Position numbers and translations under genes: made by a program. The notes beneath the pieces are model-generated. The model ran no database searches. It saw only the letters and a list, made by a program, of their open reading frames with translations, and was not told where the DNA came from. A stretch of DNA of 64,000 nt from Pectobacterium brasiliense (GTDB taxonomy: Bacteria; Pseudomonadota; Gammaproteobacteria; Enterobacterales; Enterobacteriaceae): the NCBI RefSeq assembly GCF_016950255.1, contig NZ_JACGFN010000002.1, positions 997,613-1,061,612 on the forward strand, in the 5' to 3' direction. Shown piece by piece: positions 41,973 to 55,223 of the stretch; within the stretch, counting starts at the first letter, position 1, and each line of letters starts with the position of its first letter.

Positions 41973-44339
41973 GTGACTCAGGTTCGTCAGGGGTTTCTAC
42001 TGACCCGCCACTGGAACGACACACCAACTGGCACGCAGATTGAATTCTGGCTGGCCACCGACGAGGGCCCACTGCTCGCACGTCTGCCAGTACAGCAGGC
42101 CGTTGCCTTTATTCCTGCACAGCAGGAAGCCCGTGCCAGAACGCTTTTACAGCAGGAGAAACGCTGGCAGTTAAAACCACTCGCCATGCAGGATTTCCAC
42201 CATCAGCCGCTGCTGGGGCTGTATTGCCCGCAATACCGACAGCTACTGCGACTGGAGAAATTGCTGCGTGAAGGCGGCGTTCAGGTCTACGAAGCGGATA
42301 TTCGCCCGACGGAACGCTTTTTGATGGAACGCTTTATCACCGCACCCGTGTGGTTTAGCGGCAACGCCGTTTCAGATAGCCTGCTGACGGACGCCCGCAT
42401 GAAACCCAATCCTGATTACCGCCCGACGCTCAAACTGGTGTCGTTGGATATCGAGACCACCCGCCACGGCGAGCTTTACTGCATCGGGCTGGAAGGCTGC
42501 GGACAGCGTCAGGTTTATATGCTCGGCCCACCGAACGGCACGCCTGCCGAGCACGAGGATTTTACGCTGGAGTACGTCGCCAGCCGCCCGTTGTTGCTGG
42601 AAAAGCTGAATACCTGGATGCAGCAGCACGATCCTGATGCCATCATCGGCTGGAATCTGGTGCAGTTTGACCTGCGCGTCTTGCAGAAACATGCCGAGCG
42701 CTACAACATTCCGCTCAAGCTAGGGCGCAACGGTCAGGCGTTAGAATGGCGGGAGCACGGCTTTAAACAGGGGCATTTTTTTGCCAGCGCCACTGGCCGT
42801 TTGATCATCGATGGCATTGATGCGCTCAAATCCGCGACGTGGAATTTTGCCTCGTTTAGTCTGGAATTCGTCGCGCAGTCGCTACTGGGGGAAGGCAAAG
42901 CCATCGACACACCCTATCAGCGGATGGATGAAATCGACCGCCGTTTTGCTGAAGATAAACCGGCACTCGCACGCTATAACCTGCAAGACTGCGAACTGGT
43001 CACGCGTATTTTCGACAAAACCGAGCTGCTGCCTTTTTTGCTAGAACGCGCCAGCGTCACTGGTCTGGCGGCCGACCGCAGCGGCGGTTCCGTTGCAGCA
43101 TTTTCCCACCTTTATTTACCGCGCATGCATCGCATGGGTTACGTTGCCCCGAATCTGGGTGACGTCGCGCTCGAAGCCAGCCCCGGCGGATTTGTGATGG
43201 ATTCGCGTCCCGGCCTGTATGATTCGGTGCTCGTGCTGGATTATAAGAGCCTCTACCCTTCCATCATCCGTACGTTCCTGATCGACCCGGTCGGGCTAGC
43301 GGTAGGAACACAGAATCCAGACACTCAGCACGCCGTTTCCGGCTTTCGCGGGGCGTGGTTCTCCCGCGAACAGCATTGCCTGCCGGCGATTGTCGAGCAA
43401 ATCTGGCAAGGGCGTGAAGCGGCGAAGCGTACCAACAATAAGCCACTGTCGCAGGCGCTAAAGATCATCATGAATGCCTTTTATGGCGTGCTGGGCGCGA
43501 CAGGCTGCCGCTTCTTCGATCCGCGTCTCGCCTCCTCCATCACCCTACGCGGCCATGAGATCATGCGCAAAACGCGCGAGCTGATCGAGGAACAGGGCTA
43601 TCAGGTGATTTATGGCGATACCGACTCCACCTTTGTCTGGCTGAAGCACGCGCATAGCGAAGAAGAAGCCGCAAAAATTGGCAACGCGCTGGTGCAGCAC
43701 GTTAACCAATGGTGGAAACAACACCTGCAAGACACTCAGCAGTTGACCAGCGCGCTGGAGCTGGAGTTTGAAACCCACTTTCGCCGCTTCCTGATGCCAA
43801 CGATTCGCGGCGCGGAACAAGGCAGTAAAAAGCGCTATGCCGGCATGATCGACACGCCACAAGGCGAAAAGATGGTGTTCAAAGGGCTGGAAACCGTGCG
43901 CACCGACTGGACACCGCTGGCGCAGCAGTTTCAACAGCAGCTCTATCTGCTAATTTTTCAGCAACAGCCTTATCAGGACTGGCTGCGGAATTATGTCGAC
44001 CGCACTCTGAACGGGGATTTTGACGATCTGCTGATCTACCGTAAACGGCTGCGCCGCCGGCTTGATGATTACCAGCGCAACGTGCCGCCTCACGCCAGAG
44101 CCGCGAAAATCGCCGATGACTATAACCGTCAGCAAGGACGACCGCTGCAATACCAAAACGGCGGCTGGATCAGCTATGTGATGACCGTCAACGGCCCTGA
44201 ACCTTTGGAAACCCGGCATTCTCCGCTGGACTACCAGTTCTATGTAGAACGCCAGCTCCAGCCCGTCGCAGATGCCATTCTGCCTTTCCTGCACGACGAT
44301 TTTGCTACACTGGTAACAGGTCAAATGGGCTTGTTTTAA
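41973..44339 (+). CDS. polB: DNA polymerase II
   Basis: Family B DNA polymerase with 3'-5' proofreading, used in replication restart and lesion bypass. The 788-residue protein starts with GTG at 41973. The exonuclease site is [16 protein letters not shown], and the polymerase motifs are [29 protein letters not shown] and [10 protein letters not shown]. In E. coli it is SOS-regulated by a LexA box. Upstream here I see only CTGT-N8-CCAT at 41907-41922, which lacks the ACAG half, so LexA control is doubtful. Confidence 0.95.
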   Translation: MTQVRQGFLLTRHWNDTPTGTQIEFWLATDEGPLLARLPVQQAVAFIPAQQEARARTLLQQEKRWQLKPLAMQDFHHQPLLGLYCPQYRQLLRLEKLLREGGVQVYEADIRPTERFLMERFITAPVWFSGNAVSDSLLTDARMKPNPDYRPTLKLVSLDIETTRHGELYCIGLEGCGQRQVYMLGPPNGTPAEHEDFTLEYVASRPLLLEKLNTWMQQHDPDAIIGWNLVQFDLRVLQKHAERYNIPLKLGRNGQALEWREHGFKQGHFFASATGRLIIDGIDALKSATWNFASFSLEFVAQSLLGEGKAIDTPYQRMDEIDRRFAEDKPALARYNLQDCELVTRIFDKTELLPFLLERASVTGLAADRSGGSVAAFSHLYLPRMHRMGYVAPNLGDVALEASPGGFVMDSRPGLYDSVLVLDYKSLYPSIIRTFLIDPVGLAVGTQNPDTQHAVSGFRGAWFSREQHCLPAIVEQIWQGREAAKRTNNKPLSQALKIIMNAFYGVLGATGCRFFDPRLASSITLRGHEIMRKTRELIEEQGYQVIYGDTDSTFVWLKHAHSEEEAAKIGNALVQHVNQWWKQHLQDTQQLTSALELEFETHFRRFLMPTIRGAEQGSKKRYAGMIDTPQGEKMVFKGLETVRTDWTPLAQQFQQQLYLLIFQQQPYQDWLRNYVDRTLNGDFDDLLIYRKRLRRRLDDYQRNVPPHARAAKIADDYNRQQGRPLQYQNGGWISYVMTVNGPEPLETRHSPLDYQFYVERQLQPVADAILPFLHDDFATLVTGQMGLF

Positions 44340-44501
44340 ATGACAGGGGTTAATTCGTGCTACAGCAAGTTTGAGGGGTGACGAACGCACCGTCATCCAT
44401 TACCATAACGCCCTTTCTGAATTTGCATCAGCAGCATTATCGGCACCCGATAATGTAATCAGACATTCCTCCGACACAGACGAACATCGAGCTAAGAATT
44501 T

Positions 44502-47405
44502 ATGCCTTTTACACTTGGTCAGCGCTGGATCAGCGATACGGAAAGCGAACTTGGACTGGGAACGGTTGTTGCCGTCGATACGCGTATGATTACGCTGCTT
44601 TTCCCTGCCAGCGGTGAAAACCGACTTTATTCCCGCAGCGACGCCCCCATCACCCGCGTGATGTTCAATCCCGGCGACACCGTCACCAGCCATGAAGGCT
44701 GGCAGCTCAAAGTTGATGACGTGCGAGAAGAAAAAGGGTTGCTGGTGTATTGCGGCCAACGCCTCGACGATGAAACGTCGGCGGAACTGCGTGAAGTCTT
44801 CCTCGACAGCAAGCTGACGTTCAACAAACCGCAAGATCGCCTGTTTGCCGGGCAGATCGATCGTATGGATCGCTTTGCACTACGCTACCGCGCCCGCAAG
44901 CATCAGAACGAGCAAACGTTGCAACAGTGGGGCGGATTGCGCGGCATGCGTGCCAGCCTGATCCCCCATCAGTTGCATATCGCTCATGAAGTCGGCCAAC
45001 GCCACGCACCGCGCGTTTTGCTGGCGGACGAAGTCGGTCTGGGGAAAACCATTGAAGCCGGGATGATCATCCACCAGCAGTTGCTGGCAGGTCGTGCCAG
45101 TCGCGTGCTGATTGTCGTGCCGGAAACTCTGCAACATCAGTGGCTGGTCGAAATGCTGCGCCGCTTTAACCTGCTATTCTCACTGTTTGACGACGAACGC
45201 TATGCCGAAGCCAAGCTGGACAGCAGCAATCCGTTTGAAACCGAACAGTTGGTCATCTGCTCACTGGGATTTGTGCAACGCAGCGCCCAACGCTTTGCGC
45301 AGCTCGTTAACGCCGACTGGGATCTGCTGGTGGTGGATGAAGCCCACCATCTGGTCTGGAGCGAAGAAAGCCCTAGCCCGGAATATCAGGCAATTGAAAC
45401 GCTGGCACGCGCCACGCCGGCCGTTCTGCTCTTAACCGCGACGCCGGAACAGCTCGGCCAACAGAGCCACTTTGCGCGCTTACGCCTGCTCGATCCCAAC
45501 CGTTTCCACGACTATCAGGAATTCGTTGCCGAACAGCAGCAGTACCGCCCGGTCGCCGATGCCGTCACGCTGCTGTTAGCGGGCGAAAAAGCCCAAACGG
45601 CTGAACTGAATGCGCTGAGCGATCTGCTGGGCGAACAGGATATCGAACCGCTGCTGAAAGCCATCAACAGCGACAGTGATGACAATCAGAAAGCGCGTCA
45701 GGAACTGATCACCATGCTGATGGATCGCCACGGTACCAGCCGTGTGCTATTCCGTAACACGCGCCAGGGAGTTAAAGGCTTCCCGCAGCGTATCCTGCAT
45801 CAAATCCGTCTGCCGCTGCCGTCGCAGTACCAAACGGCGATTAAGGTGTCCGGCATTATGAACGCGAATAAGGCGCTGGAAGCCCGCGCCCGCGACATGC
45901 TGTACCCGGAACAAATTTATCAGCAGCTCGAAGGGGACGATGCCACGTGGTGGAACTTCGATCCGCGCGTGGAATGGTTACTGAACTACCTGACTGCACA
46001 TCGTGACGAAAAAGTGCTGGTGATCTGTGCACAGGCAGCCACCGCGCTACAGCTGGAGCAAGTGCTGCGCACGCGTGAAGCGATCCGCGCCGCCGTCTTC
46101 CATGAAGGATTGTCTATTCTGGAGCGTGACCGCGCCGCCGCCTATTTTGCTTCTGAAGAAGAAGGCGCACAGGTGCTGATCTGTTCAGAGATCGGTTCCG
46201 AAGGTCGTAACTTCCAGTTCGCCAGCCACTTAGTGATGTTCGATCTGCCGTTCAACCCCGACCTGCTGGAACAGCGTATTGGTCGTCTGGACCGTATCGG
46301 GCAGGCCAAAGAAATTCAGATTCTGGTGCCGTATCTGGAAAGCACCGCACAGGCGTTGCTGGTGCGCTGGTATCACGAAGGGTTGGATGCATTTGAACAC
46401 ACCTGCCCGACAGGCCGTACCATCTATGATGCGCACCACACGCAGTTGATCGAGCGACTGACGACCGTTGGTGAACAGCAGGGACTGGATGAGTTTATCC
46501 ATGTTTGCCGTCAACAGCACGACAGCCTGAAACAACAGCTTGAACAAGGCCGCGATCGCCTGCTGGAAATGCATTCTAACGGTGGCGAACAGGCTCAACT
46601 GCTAGCGCAAGCCATTGCCGAGCAGGATAATGACGTCAATCTGGTGACATTCGCCCTGAACCTGTTCGATATTGTTGGCATCAATCAGGAGGATCGCAGC
46701 GATAACCTGATCATCCTGACGCCATCCGATCATATGCTGGTGCCAGACTTCCCGGGCCTGCCGCAGGACGGCTGTACGATCACCTTCGATCGCGATCAGG
46801 CGCTTTCTCGCGAAGACGCACAGTTTATCAGTTGGGAACACCCGCTGATCCGTAACGGGCTCGATCTGGTGCTGTCCGGTGATACCGGCAGTTGCGCAGT
46901 GTCGCTGCTGAAAAATAAAGCGCTGCCGGTCGGCACATTGCTGGCAGAATTGGTTTACGTGGTGGAAGCGCAGGCACCGAAACACCTGCAGCTGACCCGC
47001 TTCCTGCCGCCTACGCCGGTTCGCCTGCTGATGGACCGTAAAGGCACCAATCTGGCGGCACAGGTTGAGTTTGAAAGCTTCAACCGCCAGCTCAATGCGG
47101 TAAACCGTCATACGTCCAGCAAGCTGGTGAATGCCGTACAGCCTGATGTTCACGCCATGCTGCAACAGGCAGAAGCGCTGGTGGAAACGCAGGCGCGCCA
47201 TCTCATCGCCGAAGCTCAGGAGCAGGCTGACCTGCAATTGCGCCGCGAGCTGGAACGTCTGGAAGCGCTGAAAGCCGTCAACCCCAACATTCGTGAAGAT
47301 GAGCTGACTGCATTGGAAAACCAGCGCGAACAGGTGCTGAGCAACCTGCATGAAGCCAACTGGCGTCTGGATGCAATCCGTCTGGTTGTAGTGACACATC
47401 AGTAA
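44502..47405 (+). CDS. rapA: RNA polymerase-associated helicase-like ATPase RapA
   Basis: Swi2/Snf2-family ATPase that recycles RNA polymerase after transcription. The 967-residue protein has N-terminal Tudor-like domains ([19 protein letters not shown]), Walker A in [15 protein letters not shown], the DEAHH box ([12 protein letters not shown]), LLTATPEQ, and the helicase C-terminal motif [18 protein letters not shown]. It follows polB by 162 nt. Confidence 0.96.
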   Translation: MPFTLGQRWISDTESELGLGTVVAVDTRMITLLFPASGENRLYSRSDAPITRVMFNPGDTVTSHEGWQLKVDDVREEKGLLVYCGQRLDDETSAELREVFLDSKLTFNKPQDRLFAGQIDRMDRFALRYRARKHQNEQTLQQWGGLRGMRASLIPHQLHIAHEVGQRHAPRVLLADEVGLGKTIEAGMIIHQQLLAGRASRVLIVVPETLQHQWLVEMLRRFNLLFSLFDDERYAEAKLDSSNPFETEQLVICSLGFVQRSAQRFAQLVNADWDLLVVDEAHHLVWSEESPSPEYQAIETLARATPAVLLLTATPEQLGQQSHFARLRLLDPNRFHDYQEFVAEQQQYRPVADAVTLLLAGEKAQTAELNALSDLLGEQDIEPLLKAINSDSDDNQKARQELITMLMDRHGTSRVLFRNTRQGVKGFPQRILHQIRLPLPSQYQTAIKVSGIMNANKALEARARDMLYPEQIYQQLEGDDATWWNFDPRVEWLLNYLTAHRDEKVLVICAQAATALQLEQVLRTREAIRAAVFHEGLSILERDRAAAYFASEEEGAQVLICSEIGSEGRNFQFASHLVMFDLPFNPDLLEQRIGRLDRIGQAKEIQILVPYLESTAQALLVRWYHEGLDAFEHTCPTGRTIYDAHHTQLIERLTTVGEQQGLDEFIHVCRQQHDSLKQQLEQGRDRLLEMHSNGGEQAQLLAQAIAEQDNDVNLVTFALNLFDIVGINQEDRSDNLIILTPSDHMLVPDFPGLPQDGCTITFDRDQALSREDAQFISWEHPLIRNGLDLVLSGDTGSCAVSLLKNKALPVGTLLAELVYVVEAQAPKHLQLTRFLPPTPVRLLMDRKGTNLAAQVEFESFNRQLNAVNRHTSSKLVNAVQPDVHAMLQQAEALVETQARHLIAEAQEQADLQLRRELERLEALKAVNPNIREDELTALENQREQVLSNLHEANWRLDAIRLVVVTHQ

Positions 47406-47505
47406 TGTGCCGCCCATATATGCCTTATCAGACCGTTGACAAACCTATTCGCCGAATGAAAACGGGAGTAACGGAATAGAAGAGTAAAGCGTTTGCGCCA
47501 TGGAC

Positions 47506-47577
47506 AAAAACGTCAGGAACGTTTTTGAACGTCGCTTGCGACGGCCCTGGAAGGGGGAATCTCAGGGATGAGATTCC
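47506..47577. repeat. Three consecutive hairpins, candidate dispersed repeat
   Basis: Between rapA and rluA (425 nt without a gene) lie three adjacent inverted repeats: AAAAACGT/ACGTTTTT (47506-47526), CGTCGC/GCGACG (47530-47543) and GGAATCTCA/TGAGATTCC (47556-47577). The rest of the gap (to 47830) has no recognised feature except the rluA promoter area. The structure suggests an extragenic repeat of the kind common in this group, but only one copy is in this window. Confidence 0.65.
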
Positions 47578-47830
47578 TATCTGCGCAATCCGAGCTTACA
47601 TGGACGTACTTGCAGCGTCTTTACGATCTATCCGTTACCCCCGCTCTGCGGACTTTGTCAGCAACCTCTTATACATATATGGGCAGCCAGACTTTTCAGT
47701 GCACGGATAGCCACATAGTAGAGAAGCACGGAGATGAGGTTTCCGCAGGAGTACCTCGCCTCGTGATAAGTCCGAGTATCTCGATCAAACAGCAACGACG
47801 TCCCTGTCTTTTACGTATTTTGGAGCGTGA

Positions 47831-48484
47831 ATGGAACCCTATAATCCGCCTACCGATCCCTGGTTGCATATTCTGTATCAGGATCAGCACATCATGGTGG
47901 TGAATAAACCCAGCGGTCTGCTGTCGGTTCCCGGCCGTGCGCCAGAACACAAAGACAGCGTCATGAACCGTATTCAGGCTGACTATCCGACCGCAGAATC
48001 CGTACATCGTCTGGATATGGCAACCAGCGGCGTGATTGCCGTCGCCCTCACGAAAGCCGCGGAGCGCGAATTAAAGCGTCAGTTTCGCGAGCGTGAACCC
48101 AAGAAATCCTACCTTGCCCGCGTCTGGGGACACATGGCACAGGATGAAGGCGTCATCGACCTGCCTCTGATCTGCGATTGGCCGAACCGCCCGAAACAGA
48201 AAGTCTGCTTTGAAACAGGAAAAGCAGCGCAGACGGAGTATCAGGTACTTTCGCGTGACGCTGACGGTACAACACGCGTCAAGCTGATGCCGATTACCGG
48301 TCGCTCCCACCAACTGCGTGTTCACCTGCTCGCACTAGGTCACCCTATCCTCGGCGATGGCTTTTATGCGCACCCCGATGCCAAAGCACTCGCCCCCCGC
48401 CTTTTACTGCACGCACAAGAACTGGCTATCACCCACCCTGAATTCAATACCCCCATGCACTTTCGTTGCGAAGCGGATTTTTGA
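47831..48484 (+). CDS. rluA: 23S/tRNA pseudouridine synthase RluA
   Basis: Dual-specificity pseudouridine synthase for 23S rRNA U746 and tRNA U32. The 217-residue protein has the catalytic motif VHRLDMATSGVI (Asp near residue 61), NKPSGLLSVPGR near the N-terminus, and the ITGRSHQLRVHLLALGHPILGD block. Start at 47831 is preceded by GGAG. It stands in the same order after rapA as in E. coli. Confidence 0.95.
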   Translation: MEPYNPPTDPWLHILYQDQHIMVVNKPSGLLSVPGRAPEHKDSVMNRIQADYPTAESVHRLDMATSGVIAVALTKAAERELKRQFREREPKKSYLARVWGHMAQDEGVIDLPLICDWPNRPKQKVCFETGKAAQTEYQVLSRDADGTTRVKLMPITGRSHQLRVHLLALGHPILGDGFYAHPDAKALAPRLLLHAQELAITHPEFNTPMHFRCEADF

Positions 48485-48567
48485 GGCAGATGCGCCGACG
48501 GTATTTGCAAATCGGTGTTTGCGGGAACGGTAAAACGGGGAAGGAGTAAGAAGAGGAAGGATGCGGA

Positions 48568-49458
48568 TTATTTTGTCTGACTCGCGCTTTTCAGCAGTTC
48601 ATAGGCGGCCTGAATATCCTGCGCTTTGCGCTTGGCCATTTCCATCATCCTCGGCGAAAGCTTCTTGGCGACCAGCTTATCGGGATGATGCTCGCTCATG
48701 AGTTTGCGATAGGCACGCTTAATCGTCACGGCGTCATCGCTGCTGCGCACGCCCAGCGTACGACAGGCACTTTCGACCGTTGGCCCACGCGGCGGTGAAG
48801 CCGGGCGTTGGCCGCCATAAGAGTGTCCGTTGGAGTAGCCCCCGCTGGAGTGGCCGTTACTGCGTCGTTGATGCGATTTACCGTTCTGGCGTGACTGATT
48901 CTGCCGCGACTGTTGCCCCGTGCTACTTTCCATATTCCGCAGAAAGAACTCAAACTGCTCGCGCGTCACGCCCAGCTCATCGGCAATTACATACAACACG
49001 CGTCGTTCATTTGGATGCAATACGCCATCAACAAACGCGACCTGAAGCTGAATTTCCAGAAACATCTTAATTAAATCAAAACGTCCCAGACAGGCATCGC
49101 GTAGCTTGCGTAATTTTATTCGCAGAGGGAAATGGCTGGTTTTTCCTTCACGGAAAGCCCGTTGAGCGGCCGTTCTGGCCTCACCAAACAGCTCAAGGCG
49201 ATCCATCATTTTGGTTGCGATCTTGATATCAGCTTCCGTCACCCGGCCTTTGGATTTGGTCAGGTGTCCCATGGCCTGAAAGGTCGTGAGAAAGAACAAT
49301 GACTGACGGGTAGACTGAGCTGAGAAATAATCACGGCGACGCGATGCCCGGGCTTTGTCAATCCAATGCCCCATCAGTAAGCCCATGATCATTCCCCAGA
49401 TGCCAGCGCTTGAGACGATTCCCAGCGCCAACCCCAGCAACTTTCCCCAATACCGCAT
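48568..49458 (-). CDS. djlA: Co-chaperone DjlA
   Basis: Membrane-anchored DnaK co-chaperone. The 296-residue protein has an N-terminal membrane segment ([22 protein letters not shown]), a TerB-like middle domain, a serine/glycine/asparagine-rich linker (residues about 180-220) and a C-terminal J domain with the HPD motif ([15 protein letters not shown]). It is divergent from lptD. Confidence 0.95.
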   Translation of the reverse strand: MRYWGKLLGLALGIVSSAGIWGMIMGLLMGHWIDKARASRRRDYFSAQSTRQSLFFLTTFQAMGHLTKSKGRVTEADIKIATKMMDRLELFGEARTAAQRAFREGKTSHFPLRIKLRKLRDACLGRFDLIKMFLEIQLQVAFVDGVLHPNERRVLYVIADELGVTREQFEFFLRNMESSTGQQSRQNQSRQNGKSHQRRSNGHSSGGYSNGHSYGGQRPASPPRGPTVESACRTLGVRSSDDAVTIKRAYRKLMSEHHPDKLVAKKLSPRMMEMAKRKAQDIQAAYELLKSASQTK

Positions 49459-49643
49459 ATACTCCTCAAATCCTCATGCCGTCAGCCAAAAATTGCTTTA
49501 TCATACCTGTCATTTATCTTTGCACCTAACGGCGGTGCGTATAGGCGGTGGGGATTTAACACTGGCGCGACGCTAACGAGTGATATAGTCTCTGACCGTT
49601 TGCCGGCATGATGCCCCTGATGACGGAACACCTGATACCACGT

Positions 49644-52007
49644 ATGAAAAAAAGTTTCCCAACTCTGCTGGCCACTCTGGTTTGGTCGGCGCTTTACAGT
49701 CAGCACGCGCTGGCCGATCTCGCTGAACAGTGCATGCTGGGTGTACCTACGTACAACAGACCGCTGGTAACAGGCGATCCTAATCAGCTGCCGGTCAATA
49801 TTCAGGCCGACAAAACCGAAGCCAATTATCCCGACAACGCCAAATTCATCGGCAATGTTAACATCCAGCAGGGCAACAGCGTCATGACCGCCGAGCAGGT
49901 GGAACTGAACCAGTTGGATCCGACAACGCAGGGTAGCACGCCAACGCGTACCATTACTGCAACGGGAAATGTCCACTACGACGACAATCAGGTTATCCTG
50001 AAAGGCCCTAAAGCCTGGGCCAACCTGAACACCAAAGATACCGACGTCTATGAAGGCGACTATCAGATGGTGGGCCGTCAAGGGCGTGGTTCCGCCGACA
50101 AAATGAAAATGCGTGACAGCAATCGCTACACCATTCTGGAAAACGGCTCCTTCACTTCCTGTCTGCCGGGAGATAATAGCTGGAGTGTCGTCGGTTCGGA
50201 AGTGATTCAAGACAGAGAAGAGCAGGTTGCTGAAATCTGGAACGCACGTTTCAAGATTGCTGGCGTACCGGTGTTCTATAGCCCGTATTTACAGCTTCCT
50301 ATCGGCGATAAACGACGCTCTGGCTTCCTGATCCCCAATGCAAAATATGGTAGCAGCAATGGCTTCGAACTGCTGACGCCCTATTACTGGAATATTGCCC
50401 CTAATTTTGACGCCACGATCACACCGCATCTGCAAACTAAGCGTGGTATGCAGTGGCAGAACGAATTCCGTTACCTGACCACACCGGGCCTTGGTGTCAT
50501 TCAGTTCGACTGGCTGCCCAGCGACAATGAATACGCCAAAATCTCACCACAAGACGATAACGATACTCGCTGGCTGTTCCACTGGGGTCACAGCGGCGTG
50601 ATGGATCATGTGTGGCGCTTTAACGCAGACTACACAAAAGTCAGCGACGATCGCTACTTCACCGATCTGGATTCACATTACGGTTCGACTACCGATGGCT
50701 ACGTCGCCCAAAAGCTCAGTGCAGGCTATGCGAACCAAAACTGGAATACCACGGTGTCCACCAGACGGTTCCAGGTCTTTTCCAACGCAACCAGCCGTGA
50801 TGTCTACCGTGCTGAGCCGCAGCTCGATATCAATTATTACCAGAATGATATCGGCCCGGTTGATATGCATCTTTATGGTCAGGCGGTAAAATTTACCAAC
50901 GTCAACGACAACCGGCCGGAAGCGACTCGTCTGCACGTTGAGCCAACGCTGAATCTCCCGCTGGCAAACCGCTGGGCTAGCCTGAATACCGAAGCCAGGC
51001 TGTTGGCGACGCACTATCAACAGGACAATCTGGATCGCTATCGTGCCGATCCTACCGTCAACGACGTCAATAAAAACGCACTCCAGAGTTCCGTTAACCG
51101 CGTCATGCCGCAATATAAAGTCGATGGCAAAATGGTCTTTGAGCGTGAAATGGACTGGTCGCAGGCCTATACCCAGACGCTGGAACCTCGCGCGCAGTAC
51201 CTGTATGTGCCTTATCGCGATCAGAGCAGCATCCATACCTATGACTCCACGCTGATGCAGACCGATTATTCCGGCCTGTTCCGCGATCGCAGCTATAGCG
51301 GCCTGGATCGCATCGCGTCCGCGAATCAGATTGCGACCGGTGTCACTACGCGTATTTATGATGATGCGTTGGTTGAACGTTTTAACGCTTCTATTGGTCA
51401 AATCTATTACTTCGATCGTCCACGTACCGGTGACCGCAATACGTCACTCGATAAAAGTGATAACAACGGCAGCCAGGTGTGGGCCGGTGATTCATTCCTG
51501 AAAATCGATGACAGCTGGGGCATTCGCGGGGGTCTGCAATACGACAATCGTCTGAACGAAGTCGCGCTGGGCGACGCCGTGTTAGAATACCGTCGCGATG
51601 CGGAGCGTCTGGTGCAGTTGAACTACCGTTACGCCAGCCCTGAATACATTCGCGACATGTTGCCGAACGTGACAAATCAGGGTTCTCAGCAAGGTATTTC
51701 GCAGGTCGGTGTCACCGCGAGCTGGCCGATCGTCGAGCGTTGGGCGGTGGTTGGGGCTTATTATTACGATACCAAGGCTAATCAGCCAGCAAACCAGCTG
51801 ATTGGTTTACAGTACAATACCTGCTGTTGGGCTGTGAGCGTCGGTTATGAACGTAAAATTACCGACTGGAACAGCGCAAGCCGCAGCAGCGAATACGACA
51901 ACAAAGTGTCGTTTAATATCGAATTACGTGGTTTAAGCAGCAATTACAGTCTGGGTTCCGACAAAATGCTGCGTTCAGGTATTTTGCCTTACCAGCGCGC
52001 ATTCTGA
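49644..52007 (+). CDS. lptD: LPS-assembly outer-membrane protein LptD
   Basis: Outer-membrane beta-barrel that inserts lipopolysaccharide into the outer leaflet with LptE. The 787-residue protein starts [14 protein letters not shown] with a signal peptide ending near HALA, then an OstA-like domain and the barrel. The four cysteines used for the two non-consecutive disulfides are visible: one in AEQCMLG, one in FTSCLPG and the adjacent pair in NTCCWAV. I use the ATG at 49644, matching E. coli; the frame is open 12 codons further. It begins the lptD-surA-pdxA-rsmA-apaG-apaH group. Confidence 0.96.
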   Translation: MKKSFPTLLATLVWSALYSQHALADLAEQCMLGVPTYNRPLVTGDPNQLPVNIQADKTEANYPDNAKFIGNVNIQQGNSVMTAEQVELNQLDPTTQGSTPTRTITATGNVHYDDNQVILKGPKAWANLNTKDTDVYEGDYQMVGRQGRGSADKMKMRDSNRYTILENGSFTSCLPGDNSWSVVGSEVIQDREEQVAEIWNARFKIAGVPVFYSPYLQLPIGDKRRSGFLIPNAKYGSSNGFELLTPYYWNIAPNFDATITPHLQTKRGMQWQNEFRYLTTPGLGVIQFDWLPSDNEYAKISPQDDNDTRWLFHWGHSGVMDHVWRFNADYTKVSDDRYFTDLDSHYGSTTDGYVAQKLSAGYANQNWNTTVSTRRFQVFSNATSRDVYRAEPQLDINYYQNDIGPVDMHLYGQAVKFTNVNDNRPEATRLHVEPTLNLPLANRWASLNTEARLLATHYQQDNLDRYRADPTVNDVNKNALQSSVNRVMPQYKVDGKMVFEREMDWSQAYTQTLEPRAQYLYVPYRDQSSIHTYDSTLMQTDYSGLFRDRSYSGLDRIASANQIATGVTTRIYDDALVERFNASIGQIYYFDRPRTGDRNTSLDKSDNNGSQVWAGDSFLKIDDSWGIRGGLQYDNRLNEVALGDAVLEYRRDAERLVQLNYRYASPEYIRDMLPNVTNQGSQQGISQVGVTASWPIVERWAVVGAYYYDTKANQPANQLIGLQYNTCCWAVSVGYERKITDWNSASRSSEYDNKVSFNIELRGLSSNYSLGSDKMLRSGILPYQRAF

Positions 52008-52103
52008 TGTCATGCAGAGTGCTTAGCCGATAAGGGCCACAGGCTGTCTCACTGAAACGTTGGAACTTTTAACCCGCCTTGCGGATGAAATAATGGGAAA
52101 GGT

Positions 52104-53399
52104 ATGAAGAACTGGAGAACGCTTATTCTCGGATTGGCACTGAGTGCCTCTACCGCGTTCGCAGCACCACAGGTGGTTGATAAAGTCGCAGCAGTAGTCG
52201 ACAACAGCGTCGTGTTGGAAAGTGATGTAAACAGTCTTTTGCAGTCGGTAAAACTGAACGCCCAGCAGGCCGGGCAACAGTTGCCGGATGACGCCACGCT
52301 GCGTCATCAGATTACCGATCGCCTGATCATGGATAACATCATCCTGCAAATGGCGCAGAAGATGGGTATCCAGGTGACGGATGAGCAGTTGAATCAGGCG
52401 ATTACCAATATTGCCGCTCAGAACCGGATGTCTCTGGACCAGCTAAAAAGCCAGCTGGCTTATGAAGGTCTGAACTACAACACTTACCGTAACCAGATTC
52501 GCAAAGAGATGCTGATTTCGGAAGTGCGTAACAACGAAGTCCGCCGTCGCATTACCGTGCTGCCACAGGAAGTCGATACGCTGGCTAAGCAAATCGCCAC
52601 CCAGACCGGTGAAAACGATGAGCTGAATCTGAGCCACATTCTGATCCCATTATCAGAAAACCCGACTCAGCAGCAGGTTGATGAGGCGGAAAACCTGGCA
52701 ACGTCGCTGGTGAAACAAATCAATGAAGGCGCGGATTTTGGCAAGTTGGCCATTACCTATTCCGCAGACTCTCAGGCGCTGAAAGGCGGCCAAATGGGCT
52801 GGGGCAAGTTGCAAGAGATCCCAACGCTGTTTGCTGAACGCTTAACACAGGCGCAGAAAGGTCAGGTCGTTGGCCCGATCCGTTCTGGTGTGGGTTTCCA
52901 CATTCTGAAAGTGAACGATATTCGTGGCGGTAACAAAAGCGTATCGGTAACCGAAACGCATGCTCGCCATATTCTGATCAAACCGTCTGTCGTCATGACG
53001 GACAGCCAGGCGCAAGCCAAGCTGGCCGAAGTGGCACAGCAGATCAAAAACGGCAGCACTGATTTTGCCTCACAAGCCAAACTGCTCTCCCAGGATCCCG
53101 GTTCAGCGAATCAGGGCGGCGACCTTGGCTGGGCTTCTCCAGATATGTACGATCCGGCCTTCCGCGATGCGTTGTTGAAACTGAAGAAAGGCGAAATCAG
53201 CCAGCCTGTTCATTCCTCTTTTGGCTGGCACCTGATTCAGTTGCTAGACACCCGTCAGGTTGATAAAACCGACGCGGCGCAAAAAGAGCAAGCGTACCGT
53301 ATGATCTTTAATCGTAAATTCGCTGAAGAAGCGCAAACCTGGATGCAGGAACAGCGTGCAGCGGCCTATGTCAAAGTGATTAATGGTGCCACTAACTAA
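52104..53399 (+). CDS. surA: Periplasmic peptidyl-prolyl isomerase SurA
   Basis: Main periplasmic chaperone for outer-membrane beta-barrel proteins including LptD. The 431-residue protein has a signal peptide ending at STAFA, an N-terminal chaperone module ([22 protein letters not shown]), and two parvulin domains starting [10 protein letters not shown] and [12 protein letters not shown]. The stop overlaps the pdxA ATG by one base. Confidence 0.96.
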   Translation: MKNWRTLILGLALSASTAFAAPQVVDKVAAVVDNSVVLESDVNSLLQSVKLNAQQAGQQLPDDATLRHQITDRLIMDNIILQMAQKMGIQVTDEQLNQAITNIAAQNRMSLDQLKSQLAYEGLNYNTYRNQIRKEMLISEVRNNEVRRRITVLPQEVDTLAKQIATQTGENDELNLSHILIPLSENPTQQQVDEAENLATSLVKQINEGADFGKLAITYSADSQALKGGQMGWGKLQEIPTLFAERLTQAQKGQVVGPIRSGVGFHILKVNDIRGGNKSVSVTETHARHILIKPSVVMTDSQAQAKLAEVAQQIKNGSTDFASQAKLLSQDPGSANQGGDLGWASPDMYDPAFRDALLKLKKGEISQPVHSSFGWHLIQLLDTRQVDKTDAAQKEQAYRMIFNRKFAEEAQTWMQEQRAAAYVKVINGATN

Positions 53400-54400
53400 T
53401 GCAGACTGAGAGCAATACGCCACGCGTTGTGATCACCCCCGGCGAACCCGCCGGGATTGGCCCCGATCTGGTGATTGCTCTGGCTCAGCAGGCCTGGCCT
53501 GTAGAGCTCGTGATCTGTGCGGATCCTGACCTGTTACTCAGTCGCGCATTGCAGCTGTCTATGCCGCTGACGCTGCGTGACTATCAACCCGGCCAGCCCG
53601 CACAGCCACAACAGGCGGGTAGCCTGACCATCCTGCCGATCGCCGCACCGGCAACCATCATTCCAGGCCAATTGAATGTCGCTAACAGCGCTTATGTCGT
53701 TGAAACGTTGGCGCGTGCTTGCGATGGTTGCCTGAACGGTGAATTCGCCGCGCTGATTACCGGCCCGGTGCATAAAGGCATTATCAACGATGCCGGCGTC
53801 CCCTTCAGCGGACACACTGAGTTTTTCGCCGATCGCAGCCGCTGTGACCGTGTCGTCATGATGCTGGCAACAGAAGAACTGCGCGTTGCCTTAGCGACCA
53901 CGCATCTTCCGCTTGCAGCCGTTTCTGCGGCGATTACCCGCCAGAGCCTGCACGAAGTCATCACGATTTTGCATCATGATTTGCAGACAAAATTCGGCAT
54001 CGTTCAACCACAGATCTATGTCTGCGGATTGAATCCTCATGCCGGCGAAGGCGGCCATATGGGCCGTGAAGAGCTAGATGTGATTAACCCAGCGCTGGAC
54101 GAACTCCGGCAACAGGGCATCACGCTGGTTGGGCCGTTGCCTGCCGACACGCTTTTCCAGCCAAAGTATCTGCAGCACGCTGACGCCGTTTTGGCGATGT
54201 ATCACGATCAAGGGCTCCCGGTTCTGAAATATCAGGGCTTCGGGCGCGCCGTTAATATCACGCTGGGGTTACCTTTTATTCGTACGTCGGTCGATCACGG
54301 TACAGCGCTTGAGCTGGCCGCAACCGGCAGCGCCGACCCCGGCAGCTTCATCACGGCATTAAATCTTGCCATTAAAATGATAAAACACAGTAATGAATAA
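53399..54400 (+). CDS. pdxA: 4-hydroxythreonine-4-phosphate dehydrogenase
   Basis: Enzyme of pyridoxal 5'-phosphate biosynthesis (DXP-dependent pathway). The 333-residue product has [14 protein letters not shown] at the N-terminus, the metal-binding SGHTEFFAD block, [11 protein letters not shown] and [12 protein letters not shown]. Its start overlaps the surA stop by one base and its end overlaps rsmA by 8 nt. Confidence 0.96.
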   Translation: MQTESNTPRVVITPGEPAGIGPDLVIALAQQAWPVELVICADPDLLLSRALQLSMPLTLRDYQPGQPAQPQQAGSLTILPIAAPATIIPGQLNVANSAYVVETLARACDGCLNGEFAALITGPVHKGIINDAGVPFSGHTEFFADRSRCDRVVMMLATEELRVALATTHLPLAAVSAAITRQSLHEVITILHHDLQTKFGIVQPQIYVCGLNPHAGEGGHMGREELDVINPALDELRQQGITLVGPLPADTLFQPKYLQHADAVLAMYHDQGLPVLKYQGFGRAVNITLGLPFIRTSVDHGTALELAATGSADPGSFITALNLAIKMIKHSNE

Positions 54401-55211
54401 TCGCGTACACCAAGGTCACTTCGCCCGTAAACGTTTTGGGCAAAACTTTTTAAACGATCACTTCGTGATCGATAGCATCGTTTCGGCGATTCATCCTCAA
54501 CCGGGTCAAGCGATCGTTGAGATCGGTCCCGGCCTCGGCGCGTTGACCGCACCCGTTGGCGAACGGATGGATCGTTTTACCGTTATTGAGCTGGATAGGG
54601 ATCTGGCCGCGCGGCTGGAAACGCATCCGACGCTGAAAGACAAGCTGACAATTATTCAGCAAGATGCCATGACGATCGATTTCGCCGCGCTCGCTGAACA
54701 AGCTGGGCAACCGCTGCGTGTTTTCGGCAACCTGCCGTATAACATTTCCACACCGCTGATGTTCCACTTGTTCACCTATACTCAATCTATCCGCGACATG
54801 CACTTTATGTTGCAGAAAGAGGTGGTTAACCGCTTGGTGGCAGGGCCGAACAGTAAAGCCTTCGGACGCCTGAGCGTCATGGCACAGTATTATTGTCAGA
54901 TAATCCCTGTGCTTGAAGTACCACCAGAGGCATTCAAGCCCGCGCCTAAAGTTGATTCCGCCGTAGTGCGACTCGTTCCTCATGCCGAGATCCCCTACCC
55001 GGTCAGCGACATTCGCGTGCTGAGCCGCATCACAACGGAAGCGTTTAACCAGCGCCGTAAGACACTGCGTAACAGTCTGGGCAACCTGTTCACCCCGGAA
55101 ATTCTCACCGAGCTGGGAATCGATGTCTCCAGCCGCGCAGAGAATGTGACCGTTGAACAATATTGCCGATTGGCGAACTGGTTGAGCGAGCATCCTGTAA
55201 AACAGGAATAA
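54393..55211 (+). CDS. rsmA: 16S rRNA dimethyladenosine transferase RsmA (KsgA)
   Basis: Dimethylates A1518 and A1519 of 16S rRNA. The 272-residue protein has the SAM-binding [12 protein letters not shown] motif and the catalytic [11 protein letters not shown] motif (NLPY). Homologous to E. coli KsgA; the start overlaps pdxA. Confidence 0.97.
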   Translation: MNNRVHQGHFARKRFGQNFLNDHFVIDSIVSAIHPQPGQAIVEIGPGLGALTAPVGERMDRFTVIELDRDLAARLETHPTLKDKLTIIQQDAMTIDFAALAEQAGQPLRVFGNLPYNISTPLMFHLFTYTQSIRDMHFMLQKEVVNRLVAGPNSKAFGRLSVMAQYYCQIIPVLEVPPEAFKPAPKVDSAVVRLVPHAEIPYPVSDIRVLSRITTEAFNQRRKTLRNSLGNLFTPEILTELGIDVSSRAENVTVEQYCRLANWLSEHPVKQE

Positions 55212-55223
55212 CTGGAGTTCATC

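Noticed and set aside
54450..55193. 247-codon ORF antisense to rsmA
   Set aside because: Shadow of the well-supported rsmA gene; cysteine/arginine/histidine-rich composition typical of antisense frames.
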